A stretch of DNA of 64,000 nt from an uncultured Prevotella sp. (GTDB taxonomy: Bacteria > Bacteroidota > Bacteroidia > Bacteroidales > Bacteroidaceae): the NCBI GenBank assembly GCA_900541575.1, contig UQKO01000003.1:1-64000 (forward strand), written 5' to 3'. The position numbers and the translations under genes are program-made. Below, piece after piece: positions 8,220 to 17,278 of this stretch. A model generated the notes under the pieces. That model made no database searches. It was not told where the DNA came from and saw nothing but the letters and a program-made list of their open reading frames with translations. Numbering within the stretch: the first letter of the stretch is position 1; each line of letters opens with the position of its first letter.

Positions 8220-10313
8220 ATGAAAACGCATACTTATCAATATTTGCATAGTGATGCCGTGGAATCGTTGAAAAAACACAAACTGATGTCTGCGCTGCAA
8301 TCTTTGCAAGGACTTGCCACTTCGTTGGGACAGTGGACTGTGAAAGACGAGGTGGACAATCTCGTAGGCTCTTACCAAATATTGCTCAATTACATGAAGC
8401 GTGGAGCTGCTGATCCCGAACGAGCACGGATGTATCAAGGCTTTGTGCGTCGTGCCTACGAATTAGCTGATGTGCTCGAACGAGAAGGGGCTCTCTCTGA
8501 TAAAGAATCTTATTATGCTACGAGTTTTTGCACTTTGCAAAATCTGAAAGGACAGTGTTTTAGTTTGGCTGAACTTGCTAGCGATGAAGGAAAAACACAT
8601 GCACGCAACCTATTTGAAGGTGTGATGCTTTCGGGTGCATGGACGGCTGACGATGAGACAGCGATGAACGATTATATGGCCTCTGAAGCGCATCCTCAAA
8701 TTTATAAATGCTTGCTATTGAGCGCAGTAACGCTTTCGGCTATGAAATTTTTCGATGTAGCAAAATATCGTTTCCTCCTTGACTATTCTATGGCAAGCTC
8801 CACGGAACTGCGTGTTCGCGCTCTGACAGGTATGGTTTTTGTACACATTTGTCATGCTGACCGCGTGGCATTCTATCCCGAAATAGGAAGCCGACTTCGC
8901 TTGATGGCCGATATTCCCAACTTCGTGCGTGAAATAGAAATTCTTCAAATGCAACTCTTCTTGAGTTTGGAAACGAAACGCATAGAGCGCAATTTGCAGA
9001 AAGAAATCATTCCAGAAATGATGAAGCGTATGCAGCAAATAAAGTTGGATAATTCATCTGATATGGACGAATTGCAAGAAAAACTATCTGCGCTAGAGTT
9101 GAATCCCGAATGGGATAAAGATGAAGATAAAGCCAAGTTGTCGGAGTATATGCATGATTTCATAGAATTGCAACAACGCGGAGCTGATATGTATATGGGA
9201 TCTTTTAAAGCGATCAATCAGCGTTTCTCTTTCTTTCATACCGCTTGTAATTGGTTTTGGCCTTTTACGCTCAATCATCCCGATTTACCCAAGGGATTGG
9301 GAGAAAATCCCATCGTTAGACTATTTTTTCATAACGAGGGACTCTGTGATACGGATAAGTATTCGTTCTGCTTAATGGCCGAAGAAATGTCGCGTACCGA
9401 TGGTTTAGCTGCGAATTTGCTTTCAAAGCTCGAAGAAATGAAAGAAGGGTCGCTTGAGTTTTTAAGCGAGTCTGATTTTAAAGGGCATCTTCGCTCGTAT
9501 GTGCAAGGATTTTATCGTTTCTGTAATCTATATATGCATCGTTCGCAGTTTGTCAATCCCTTCCAACTCAACCTCTTCATTGCTGACTACACCCCCTTTG
9601 ACAGGTTGCTAAAAGATGACGATTTCTTGTTGCGTATGGCAAATTTCGTGTTTAAAGACAAATCGTATAACCTTGCAAGTATGCTCTTTAAGCGTTTGCC
9701 TGACGTGCTTCATACGGCCAATATTTGGCAGAAAGAAGGCTATAGCCATGAGTGTTGCAACCAAATTCAGCAAGCTTGCGCGTGCTACGAACGTGCTGAT
9801 GCGCTGAAGCCACATTCCGCGTGGACACTTCGCCGTTTGGCTTCGTGCTGGCGAACTCAGGGAATTTATGAGAAAGCACTTCTGTGTTATGACGAACTCG
9901 AATGTCTTGACCATGAGGATGTAGATATTGCTCTTCGTCAAGCCGAATGTTTGGTAAACTTGAAGCGTTTTGATGAGGCTTTAAAATATCTCTATAAAGT
10001 CAATTATCTTCAGCCAGATTCGGAGGATGCTTTGCGTGCATTAGCCTGGTGCTCTTTGCTCACGAAGAAGTTTGATCAAGCTGAACGATATTATGTGAAA
10101 GTGATTGAACTCCATCCCACTGCCACCGACTATCTGAATGCAGGACATGTTGCATGGCTGCAAGGGAAGTTGAAAGAAGCTATCTCGTTCTATAAGCAGT
10201 CACAAGCGGATGCTCCCGATGTCAACTTCTTGGAAAAAGACGCAGATTTGCTGCGTGCATCTGGACTAAACGATGATGATTTAGCCATGATGACTGATGC
10301 GGTAAGTTGTTGA
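8220..10313 (+). CDS. Tetratricopeptide repeat protein
   Basis: A soluble-looking 697-residue protein with no signal peptide. The first two thirds are helical without a recognised domain. From about residue 500 there are at least four TPR units (YEKALLCYDELECLDHED, FDEALKYLYKVNYLQPDS, FDQAERYYVKVIELHPTA, LKEAISFYKQSQADAPD), typical of protein-protein scaffolds. An ATG at 8220 (MKTHTYQYL) was preferred over the longer open frame, which would overlap the upstream gene by 150 bp. It follows the substrate-binding lipoprotein by 43 bp and probably shares its transcript. I do not recognise a specific function. Confidence 0.8.
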   Translation: MKTHTYQYLHSDAVESLKKHKLMSALQSLQGLATSLGQWTVKDEVDNLVGSYQILLNYMKRGAADPERARMYQGFVRRAYELADVLEREGALSDKESYYATSFCTLQNLKGQCFSLAELASDEGKTHARNLFEGVMLSGAWTADDETAMNDYMASEAHPQIYKCLLLSAVTLSAMKFFDVAKYRFLLDYSMASSTELRVRALTGMVFVHICHADRVAFYPEIGSRLRLMADIPNFVREIEILQMQLFLSLETKRIERNLQKEIIPEMMKRMQQIKLDNSSDMDELQEKLSALELNPEWDKDEDKAKLSEYMHDFIELQQRGADMYMGSFKAINQRFSFFHTACNWFWPFTLNHPDLPKGLGENPIVRLFFHNEGLCDTDKYSFCLMAEEMSRTDGLAANLLSKLEEMKEGSLEFLSESDFKGHLRSYVQGFYRFCNLYMHRSQFVNPFQLNLFIADYTPFDRLLKDDDFLLRMANFVFKDKSYNLASMLFKRLPDVLHTANIWQKEGYSHECCNQIQQACACYERADALKPHSAWTLRRLASCWRTQGIYEKALLCYDELECLDHEDVDIALRQAECLVNLKRFDEALKYLYKVNYLQPDSEDALRALAWCSLLTKKFDQAERYYVKVIELHPTATDYLNAGHVAWLQGKLKEAISFYKQSQADAPDVNFLEKDADLLRASGLNDDDLAMMTDAVSC

Positions 10314-10334
10314 TGAGAGAGGAAACGAAGGGAA

Positions 10335-10353
10335 CCCAGGGCGTTGCCCTGGG
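10335..10353 (+). terminator. GC-rich hairpin after the TPR gene
   Basis: CCCAGGGC, a 3-nt loop, GCCCTGGG: a perfect 8-bp stem 21 bp after the stop codon. It lacks a U-tract. It sits directly before the dispersed hairpin element at 10368-10473 and may be part of that repeat rather than a terminator. Confidence 0.4.
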
Positions 10354-10367
10354 CTATGAACAGCATT

Positions 10368-10473
10368 GGGCTTTTACCTTCATTATCGGCTGCGTCTCAG
10401 CAAATCAAGCAAGCTTGATTGCATTCGACTTGCACGATAAATCAGCCCGTCCATCCTAAATCCGAATGTTGAG
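10368..10473. repeat. Dispersed hairpin element, copy A (single)
   Basis: A 106-bp element bounded by GGGCT (10368) and AGCCC (10444-10448), with an inner imperfect palindrome: ATTATCG at the left, CGATAA at the right, and a central AATCAAG-CAAG-CTTGATT. It ends with the tail CTAAATCCGAATGTTGAG. The same arrangement occurs as a tandem pair at 45753-45927. No transposase is associated. It resembles REP- or MITE-type intergenic repeats. Confidence 0.8.
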
Positions 10474-10507
10474 AAAGTAGTAACTAATTACAATTTTACA
10501 AAATAGT

Positions 10508-11833
10508 ATGTTCCCTAAAATATGGCTGATGCTAGCTTGTCTATGCTCACTGATGGTCTCTGCTCAAAACCAGAAAGAAATAACGGCTTACTTTGAGCAA
10601 GTGATAAAAGGAAATATTTCCGCACAAGCACCTTCGGGTCGCCTCTCGTATGGACAGATAGAGAAAGTACGCAAACAAGTATGGTCGCTGTGGAAACAGG
10701 TAAATGCAGAAATGTTGCCTACCGACTTGCCTATGTTGGATAGCCTAGGTCAAAAAACAGGTGTGTGGCTCATCCCTGATAGTCTAGAACATCATGCCGC
10801 AATGCCGTTTTATTTCGGATGCAAAGGCACGTGCCCGAAGAGTGGCTATCCTTTCTATCTCTATCTCCATGGTTCTGGTCCAAAGCAACAGGAGTGGCAG
10901 ACGGGGCTTTTGTTAGCTCGTCGGTTTGCTGATGCCCCTTCTGTTTATTTCATTCCGCAAATCCCCAATGAAGGAGAATGGTATCGATGGTGGCAACGGG
11001 GAAAACAATGGGCTTGGGAACGGTTGCTCCGTCAACTTATGTTGCTCGATGTAATCAACCCTAATCAACTATATGTATTGGGTATTTCTGAGGGCGGATA
11101 TGGTTCACAACGTTTAGCTTCGTTTTATGCTGATTATTGGGCGGCAGCAGGACCGATGGCGGGTGGTGAACCTTTAAAGAATGCTCCTGCTGAAAACTTG
11201 AGCAATGTTGGGTTTTGTTTGCGCACGGGAGCCAATGATATGGGATTCTATCGTAACAAACTCACGCATTATACAGCTCAAGCACTTGATAGCTTGGAGG
11301 ATTTGCATCCCGAAGGTTATCGCCACAAAGTGGAACTTATTCCTGATCGTCAGCATTTTATTGATTATTCGCCAACCACTCCATGGCTCTCGCTTTTTAC
11401 ACGCAATCCACATCCCAAACATTTCATTTGGGAAGATTTCGAGATGGATGGCCGTCATAGAACGGGTTTTTATAATATCAAAGTTTTAAAGCGCCCTGAT
11501 GCAGTACTTCGTACGCGCTATGACGTAAATATTCATGACAATGAAGTAGATATTGCCGTGGAAAATGTGCATTATACTGCAACCGAACTCGATCCTCAAT
11601 GGGGAATCGAATTGAAGTCGAAGCGCACGTATGAGCAAGCCTCTTCAGGATGTTTCTTGTTATTCCTATCAGAGGACCAAGTAGATTTCTCTAAGCTGTT
11701 GACTGTCAGAGTGAATGGTAAGAATGTTTATCGCCGTAAGCCTTCGCTCAATGTACAAGCTATGGCAGAATCGTTAGCCACATTCTCTGATCCAGAACGA
11801 ATCTTTCCCTTTGTTCTGAAAATCAATTTGTAA
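10508..11833 (+). CDS. Secreted alpha/beta-hydrolase (esterase-like)
   Basis: A 441-residue exported protein: residues 1-19 (MFPKIWLMLACLCSLMVSA) form a signal peptide with probable cleavage before Q20. The core carries the oxyanion region YLYLHGSG, the nucleophile elbow GISEGGYGS, and later ND and QHF segments that could supply the acid and histidine of a Ser-Asp-His triad. The pattern fits the PHB depolymerase/feruloyl-esterase-like group of alpha/beta-hydrolases. A C-terminal region of about 130 residues looks beta-rich and may be an accessory domain. Substrate unknown. Its TAA stop overlaps the next ATG by one base (TAATG), so translation is probably coupled to the metalloprotease gene downstream. 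Confidence 0.75.
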   Translation: MFPKIWLMLACLCSLMVSAQNQKEITAYFEQVIKGNISAQAPSGRLSYGQIEKVRKQVWSLWKQVNAEMLPTDLPMLDSLGQKTGVWLIPDSLEHHAAMPFYFGCKGTCPKSGYPFYLYLHGSGPKQQEWQTGLLLARRFADAPSVYFIPQIPNEGEWYRWWQRGKQWAWERLLRQLMLLDVINPNQLYVLGISEGGYGSQRLASFYADYWAAAGPMAGGEPLKNAPAENLSNVGFCLRTGANDMGFYRNKLTHYTAQALDSLEDLHPEGYRHKVELIPDRQHFIDYSPTTPWLSLFTRNPHPKHFIWEDFEMDGRHRTGFYNIKVLKRPDAVLRTRYDVNIHDNEVDIAVENVHYTATELDPQWGIELKSKRTYEQASSGCFLLFLSEDQVDFSKLLTVRVNGKNVYRRKPSLNVQAMAESLATFSDPERIFPFVLKINL

Positions 11834-12543
11834 TGCGGAATTTTATAGTGAATGACATCTTAGTGGAGGCAACTATCAAGGATGTAAGAACGCTAAGTTT
11901 GAGAGTGGATCGTAATGGAAATGCCAAGATGACCATTCCTCGTGTGTGCTCTGAAGCGCATGTGAATAAGTTTTTAAAGGAAAAGCAAGCATGGCTAGAG
12001 CGTGCTGTGAATAAGATGAAGGAACGGAGCAAGACGGAAAAAGCCTTGCTAGAGCATCGTTTCGAACCAGGAGAGACATTTGTAGTCTTCGGTAGAATCT
12101 ATACTTTGATTTTCGAGGAACATGTTGGCGTTTCACGGGTGGAAGAGCGTGCAAATCTACTTGTGATATGTTCAGCTAAGTCTTTAGCTATTATGCAGAA
12201 GCGTAAACTTATCAATGCATGGATTTCGAGGAAACTTTATGAAAAAGTTGATACATTGCTCAAAAAGTGGTTGGCCATCATGGACGAAGCTCCACTCGCT
12301 TATGTTCGTTACCGACGGATGAAGTCACGTTGGGGGAGTATGTCTCCCACTCAGCGTGTAATGTGCTTAAATACGAAGTTGGCTTTTAGTCCCGAGGATT
12401 GTCTAGAAATGGTTATTGTGCATGAGCTGTGCCATTTGAAAGAGCCTTCACATAATGCCCGTTTCCATATGCTCATGGCTCACTATCTCCCAGATTATAA
12501 GGAAACAGACGCAAAGCTACGTGAGTTCTTTAGTAGAGGATAA
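11833..12543 (+). CDS. YgjP-like zinc metallopeptidase (DUF45 / SprT-like)
   Basis: A 236-residue cytosolic protein with the YgjP/DUF45 signature: RRMKSRWGSM, CLNTKLAFSP, and the zinc-binding VIVHELCHLKEPSHNARFH, whose HExxH plus a downstream histidine match gluzincin-like peptidases. Family members are often linked to DNA-associated or quality-control functions but the biological substrate is unknown. The start codon overlaps the stop of the esterase gene. It is followed by a convergent hydrolase gene, with only a short ATGACT/AGTCAT palindrome near 12584-12599 in between. Confidence 0.85.
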   Translation: MRNFIVNDILVEATIKDVRTLSLRVDRNGNAKMTIPRVCSEAHVNKFLKEKQAWLERAVNKMKERSKTEKALLEHRFEPGETFVVFGRIYTLIFEEHVGVSRVEERANLLVICSAKSLAIMQKRKLINAWISRKLYEKVDTLLKKWLAIMDEAPLAYVRYRRMKSRWGSMSPTQRVMCLNTKLAFSPEDCLEMVIVHELCHLKEPSHNARFHMLMAHYLPDYKETDAKLREFFSRG

Positions 12544-12661
12544 AGAGGAGCAGCTTTCTTTCCAGTCTTTATCTTTGTGTTCTGATGACTTCAGTCATTA
12601 AGTGAAATAACATTGTTCTTTTCTCTTCCTCTCTCAATGGCATAAGTAGAAAGTATTTTAT

Positions 12662-13636
12662 TTAATTCTTCATCAAAATGCCATATTCCTTTAAGAACCT
12701 TCTGACTTTATCTGTATATATTTGTGGATATTTGTGATAGCTACGTGCGTGTTCCGCTCCTGTTGCAAGCCAAATGGATTTGGGAGAGGGCTTGGCTTGA
12801 TAGAGAGGGTATACCATAGAGGTCGGTACGAACTTGTCGGCAGTTCCGTGGATGAAGAACATAGGCTTATGGCAAAGTTTTACTTGGTTGAGCGAAGATG
12901 CTTCGCGAAAATCCCATCCATAGCGCCAATGACATAGTGTGGAGGCTATTGGCATTATAGGCCAACGGGGAATATAAAACCGCTCAGAAAGCTCTTTGCT
13001 AAACTGATCGTATACACTTGTATAACCGCAGTCCTCAATATAAGCTAATACATTGTGAGGAACATCGCTATCTCCTGATAGCATCATTGTGGTGGCTGCT
13101 CCCATCGACACGCCGTGGACAACAGTTCGTGCGCTATCACCGAAGAGGGTAGGGATGGTCTTTGCCCAAAGTTTTACGTCTTCGCGGTCGAGCCATCCCA
13201 TTTGAAAATGATCTCCTCCGCTTTTTCCAGCATTACGTAAATCGGGAAGCAGAATGTTCATGTTTAATTTTTGAAAGTACATTCGGCCAAGGGGCATTAT
13301 TCTGACAGCACAGTCTGTATAGCCATGTACTAAAAGCGCAGTAGCGGCCGTAGGTCTAGACGCACGTGCATAGTAAGCATGAAGACGGCAACCATCGGAA
13401 GCTGTTAGCATTGTGTCTCGTAAAGTATTTGTTTGTACGAGAGAATCTCTCCAATTTATCATGCCAGGATAGAGTGAGTCTATTTCTTCCCAGGCTTGCG
13501 CCTCTTGTCGAGAACGATTACCGGGCATGAGTGCATAGTCTATTAGATACCATGCTCCGCCCACAAGGACAAGCATTAGCGCAAGAATAATGTATAGGAA
13601 TGTGCGCAGGCGTTTACGCCAAGAATAATGTATCAT
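12662..13636 (-). CDS. Membrane-anchored alpha/beta-hydrolase
   Basis: A 324-residue protein from the ATG at 13636 (MIHYSWRKRL). An upstream GTG at 13690 in the same frame would add 18 residues; I prefer the ATG because it places the basic residues just before the membrane segment. Residues about 10-30 form one transmembrane anchor (FLYIILALMLVLVGGAWYL). The catalytic domain shows LLVHGYTDC (oxyanion hole), the nucleophile elbow VHGVSMGAATT, and a C-terminal HGTADKFVP acid loop with a histidine in GAEHARSYH. This is the BAAT/acyl-CoA thioester hydrolase-like or serine aminopeptidase-like group. Substrate unknown; the active site probably faces the periplasm. Confidence 0.78.
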   Translation of the reverse strand: MIHYSWRKRLRTFLYIILALMLVLVGGAWYLIDYALMPGNRSRQEAQAWEEIDSLYPGMINWRDSLVQTNTLRDTMLTASDGCRLHAYYARASRPTAATALLVHGYTDCAVRIMPLGRMYFQKLNMNILLPDLRNAGKSGGDHFQMGWLDREDVKLWAKTIPTLFGDSARTVVHGVSMGAATTMMLSGDSDVPHNVLAYIEDCGYTSVYDQFSKELSERFYIPRWPIMPIASTLCHWRYGWDFREASSLNQVKLCHKPMFFIHGTADKFVPTSMVYPLYQAKPSPKSIWLATGAEHARSYHKYPQIYTDKVRRFLKEYGILMKN

Positions 13637-13801
13637 AAATAGAAACGATGTTATGTAGTGCTTGTTGAACTTTCGTTCTATCTTTTGCACAAATACTGGT
13701 TAAGAAATTACAACGATGGTTATGGCAAGACGAATGCCAGGAGTGTGCTTCGTTGCAGAAGATAAAAAGATAATGATAAAGAATAGGTATGGTGGGGTAA
13801 A

Positions 13802-13845
13802 GTATAGGCGGAATTAGAGAATTTGTCGTCTAATTCCGCCTATAC
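13802..13845. terminator. Stem-loop terminator of dapA
   Basis: A perfect 17-bp inverted repeat (13802-13818 and 13829-13845) with a 10-nt loop, starting 20 bp after the dapA stop on the minus strand. The U-tract is weak but the stem is long and perfect. Confidence 0.75.
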
Positions 13846-13864
13846 GATAAATAGAGTGTGTTTG

Positions 13865-14749
13865 TCAGAATTTTTTTACAAAGTCTTTAATAGCCTCTGT
13901 GGTTTCTGTACGAGCAGGCACAAGAGGTAAACGCAATATGTTGCGTGTCTTTCTTTGAACAGCTAGCATAGATTTGATGCCTGCAGGATTGCCGTCAGCC
14001 GATAGCAATTTGTAAGCCTGGCTGAGCGAACGATGGATTTTGAGAGCTTCGTTGTAGTCACCTTGCAACGCCTTGTGTGTCATTTCACCAAACTCTTTTG
14101 GATAAGCGTTACCTATGACAGAGATAACACCTTGCGCTCCAATAGTGAGCAACTCAAACGTGATAGAATCGTCACCGCTCAGAACTTCGAATCCTTCGGG
14201 GGCGTTTTTCACAATGTCTTCTATCTGTTCAATCTTTCCAGAAGCTTCCTTGATGGCAATCACGTTGTCGCATGCATTGGCAATACGCAGTGTAGTCTTT
14301 GCTTCAATGTTTACGCCAGTACGTCCAGGCACATTGTATAAAACTACTGGAACAGGACTTTTGCTTGCTACAGCTGTGAAGTGTTGGAAAAGACCTTCTT
14401 GGGAAGGTTTGTTGTAGAAAGGAGCTACAATCAGCACGCCCTCAAAGCCTGTGAGGTCTGTGTTTTGCAAATATTCTATGACACTAGCTGTGCAATTACC
14501 GCCAGCACCAAGCAGAAGGGGCAAACGTCCGTGGTTTGTTTGAATGACACAATCCATTACTTTACGTTTCTCTTCGGCCGAAAGACAAGGTGTCTCTGCG
14601 GTCGTGCCAAGCACGCATATAAAGTCCACACCATTGCTAATCTGGTTCTCAACGAGTGCGCTGAGTTGGTCAAAGTCTATGCTTCCGTCCTCTTTAAAGG
14701 GAGTGACCAGTGCAATGCCAAGCCCTTTGAATGGATTCACTCTTTTCAT
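13865..14749 (-). CDS. dapA: 4-hydroxy-tetrahydrodipicolinate synthase
   Basis: Condenses pyruvate with aspartate semialdehyde in lysine and diaminopimelate (peptidoglycan) synthesis. The 294-residue TIM barrel has the expected active-site segments: GTTAETPCLS (substrate threonines), VLYNVPGRTG (catalytic tyrosine and pyruvate-binding region) and the Schiff-base lysine in VIAIKEASG. The length is standard. DapA is distinguished from N-acetylneuraminate lyase and other family members by the GTTxE and YNVPGRT patterns. The gene is monocistronic, with a perfectly spaced promoter and its own terminator. Confidence 0.95.
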   Translation of the reverse strand: MKRVNPFKGLGIALVTPFKEDGSIDFDQLSALVENQISNGVDFICVLGTTAETPCLSAEEKRKVMDCVIQTNHGRLPLLLGAGGNCTASVIEYLQNTDLTGFEGVLIVAPFYNKPSQEGLFQHFTAVASKSPVPVVLYNVPGRTGVNIEAKTTLRIANACDNVIAIKEASGKIEQIEDIVKNAPEGFEVLSGDDSITFELLTIGAQGVISVIGNAYPKEFGEMTHKALQGDYNEALKIHRSLSQAYKLLSADGNPAGIKSMLAVQRKTRNILRLPLVPARTETTEAIKDFVKKF

Positions 14750-14830
14750 TTGTTAGAAATATTGTATAATGTATATAGAAGTACGAAGGATTATCCACGT
14801 CCTAATGCAGAACGCGGACTTGCCTCTGTG

Positions 14831-14861
14831 CAAAGGTAATGCAAATCATACGCTATGCAAA
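14831..14861 (-). promoter_or_regulatory. Promoter of dapA
   Basis: Minus-strand TTTG (14858-14861), 19-nt spacer, TACCTTTG (14831-14838): exact consensus. Leader about 75 nt. Confidence 0.82.
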
Positions 14862-15072
14862 GAAAAAGGATGATTTTCTTACATTTTGATTAAGAAAATA
14901 GTTCTTCTCTGCATAAGGATACAGCTTTTCTTTAAATATATACGACAATTTCGTGTGAGAGGAACCTTTATTGAATATCTTCTTTCTTCATAGGACCTTT
15001 CTATAAATTCCACCAAAAGACGCCAATAGATAGCGCATGTAACTCAAAAAATGGTTTTTACTGCGTTTTTTC

Positions 15073-15103
15073 ATTGACAACTGAAGCCGATGTTGTAACT
15101 TTG
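15073..15103 (+). promoter_or_regulatory. Promoter of the porE-mlaEF cluster
   Basis: ATTG (15073-15076, one mismatch to TTTG), 19-nt spacer, TAACTTTG (15096-15103). It is about 75 bp before the start of the PorE-like gene. Confidence 0.72.
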
Positions 15104-15179
15104 CGGTGCGAAGATACTCCTTATTATATACAATAAAAGACTAAGTGCGGTTTAATAAAAATAATTCGCAGAAACGACT

Positions 15180-17246
15180 ATGTCGCAACATACATTATTG
15201 TCAAGATATATACAAGTGATTGGCTTTTTCATGCTACTCTGTGCTTTTTTCCAATCTTGCGGGAGTGCAGAGAAGTCTGTGAAACGTGGTGATGCTGCTT
15301 TGGCCTTAGGCGAATATGCTGAGGCTGCAGGGCAGTATAAGAAAGCCTATAGCCAAACCTCGCCGAAAGACAAACCCGCACGTGGGCGAATTGCTTACAA
15401 GATGGGGGATGCTTATCGACGTTATGGTAACATTGCACGTGCTGCGGGGGCTTTTCAAAATGCTGTGCGCTATCATTATACAGATACATTGACTTATCTA
15501 GTCCTTGGCCACATGCTTCGTCAGCAAGGCAACTATAAAAGCGCTGAAGAAGCTTATCGCAAATATTTAGAAAAAGATCCTAATAACGAAGAAGCCGATA
15601 GAGGTATTGACTATTGCCTCACAGCACCTGTGGAAAAACAAAAGGAATCGGCCTATACGGTGAAGATGGCACCACTTTTCAATGGTTCGCGTTCCGACTA
15701 TAGTCCGGCTTATATGGGCATTGAAGCACAGCAGTTGTACTTCAGCTCTACGCGTACGCAGTCAAAGGGAGATGTAAGCGGTATCACGGCGATGAAAAAT
15801 GGTGACTTGTATTTCTCCAAAAAGGACGAACGTGGTAAGTGGAAAGTGGTGGAACCTGTCGAAGGAGACTTAAATACGGAGTATGACGAAGGGGCGTGCT
15901 CTTTCTCGCAAGATGGAAAGACAATGTATTTCACTGTATGTCGTTCGGATCCTTCTTATCCTCGTATGGCAGAAATATGGACTTCACAACGCACGGAGGC
16001 CAAGTGGGCAAAGCCCACACAACTGAAAATTTCAGGAGATACACTCTCGTCGTATGCTCATCCAGCTTTGTCGCCTGATGGACGATGGCTATATTTTACA
16101 TCGGATATGCCAGGCGGACAAGGAGGCTTAGATCTTTGGCGCGTGGAACTTGGCGGTAAGCATGGAATGGGTAGACTCGAAAATCTCGGAGCAGATATCA
16201 ATACGGCAGGAAATGAATGCTTCCCGGCATTTCGTCCCAATGGTGATCTGTATTTTTCAAGCGACGCTCATGTTAGCAATATGGGAGGTCTCGACCTGTA
16301 TATGGCTCGTGAAGACACCATCGCACATACATGGGAAGTGAAACATCTCCCAGCTCCGATGAACTCTAATGGCGATGATTTTGGCATTACCTTTGAGGGA
16401 TTGCACAATCGAGGTTTTTTCTCTTCAAATCGTTCTACGGGTGGACGTGGATGGGATAAAATCTATGAGTTCTCTTATCCTGAAGTGCTTCAGACTGTAA
16501 AAGGATGGGTCTATGAACAAGATGGCTATGAACTTCCGCGTGCGGTAGTCTATATGGTGGGTAGTGATGGTACGAATGAAAAGGTGAGCGTACTTTCTGA
16601 TGGATCGTTCGAACAACCTTTAAAACCTGGTGTGAGCTATCTATTCCTTGCCACTTGTCAAGGCTATCTCAATATTCGCAATGAATTGACGGCAGACTCT
16701 ACGGAAGTGGAGAAACAACACGTTCTACAATTCCCACTACCTAGTATCAACTCGCCCGTATTGGTGCGTAATGTATTCTATGATTTCGATAAAGCTACGC
16801 TGACTGATAATTCGCGTGCAGCTCTCGATCGACTGACAAAAATGTTGAAAGAAAATCCCAATGTTACGATAGAACTTTCCTCTCATTGCGACTATCGTGG
16901 CGATGATGCTTACAACTTGCGTTTGTCTCAGCGAAGAGCCGAAAGCGTGGTGAATTATTTGATTGAACATGGAATTGCTGCTGATAGATTGACGGCTCGT
17001 GGTTATGGCGAAGAACGTCCCAAGGTGGTCAATAAGAAACTGCTTGAATCCTATCCATTCCTACACGAAGGTGATACGCTCACCGTGGCATATATCCTAA
17101 AACTGCCAACAGAACAGCAGGAAGTATGCAATGCGCTAAATCGAAGAACGGAGTTTCGCGTGCTTCGTACTACTTATGGTCTTTTTGATGAAAACGGGAA
17201 TCTCAAACCTGATGCCTTGCGAAAGTCAGAAGAAGACAAAGAATAA
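15180..17246 (+). CDS. porE: PorE-like T9SS lipoprotein (TPR, beta-propeller, CRD, OmpA domains)
   Basis: An outer-membrane lipoprotein of 688 residues with the domain order of PorE, the peptidoglycan-binding component of the type IX secretion system. Signal peptide with lipobox ending at Cys27 (FFQSC). TPR units span about 35-145 (GNIARAAGAFQNAVRYH, GNYKSAEEAYRKYLEKDP). A PD40/WD40-like propeller covers about 165-435 (YFSSTR, ALSPDGRWLYFTSD, FRPNGDLYFSSD). A carboxypeptidase-regulatory-like domain follows (VKGWVYEQDGYELPRAVVYM), then an OmpA domain from about 525 (FYDFDKATLTDNSRAALDRL, LSQRRAESVVNYLIEHGI, ARGYGEERP). Many Bacteroidetes OmpA proteins share parts of this architecture, so PorE is inferred from the full four-domain order. 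The presence of a likely T9SS cargo at 41839-43812 fits. mlaE follows after 32 bp. Confidence 0.75.
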   Translation: MSQHTLLSRYIQVIGFFMLLCAFFQSCGSAEKSVKRGDAALALGEYAEAAGQYKKAYSQTSPKDKPARGRIAYKMGDAYRRYGNIARAAGAFQNAVRYHYTDTLTYLVLGHMLRQQGNYKSAEEAYRKYLEKDPNNEEADRGIDYCLTAPVEKQKESAYTVKMAPLFNGSRSDYSPAYMGIEAQQLYFSSTRTQSKGDVSGITAMKNGDLYFSKKDERGKWKVVEPVEGDLNTEYDEGACSFSQDGKTMYFTVCRSDPSYPRMAEIWTSQRTEAKWAKPTQLKISGDTLSSYAHPALSPDGRWLYFTSDMPGGQGGLDLWRVELGGKHGMGRLENLGADINTAGNECFPAFRPNGDLYFSSDAHVSNMGGLDLYMAREDTIAHTWEVKHLPAPMNSNGDDFGITFEGLHNRGFFSSNRSTGGRGWDKIYEFSYPEVLQTVKGWVYEQDGYELPRAVVYMVGSDGTNEKVSVLSDGSFEQPLKPGVSYLFLATCQGYLNIRNELTADSTEVEKQHVLQFPLPSINSPVLVRNVFYDFDKATLTDNSRAALDRLTKMLKENPNVTIELSSHCDYRGDDAYNLRLSQRRAESVVNYLIEHGIAADRLTARGYGEERPKVVNKKLLESYPFLHEGDTLTVAYILKLPTEQQEVCNALNRRTEFRVLRTTYGLFDENGNLKPDALRKSEEDKE

Positions 17247-17278
17247 TATAATACTCCCAAAACAATTATATATAAAAT

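Larger units (their letters stand above)
14750..15179. other. Divergent intergenic region between dapA and porE-like gene
   Basis: 430 bp holding two promoters: dapA (14831-14861, minus) and the PorE-like gene (15073-15103, plus). The AT-rich stretch between them shows no gene or convincing structure. Confidence 0.7.
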
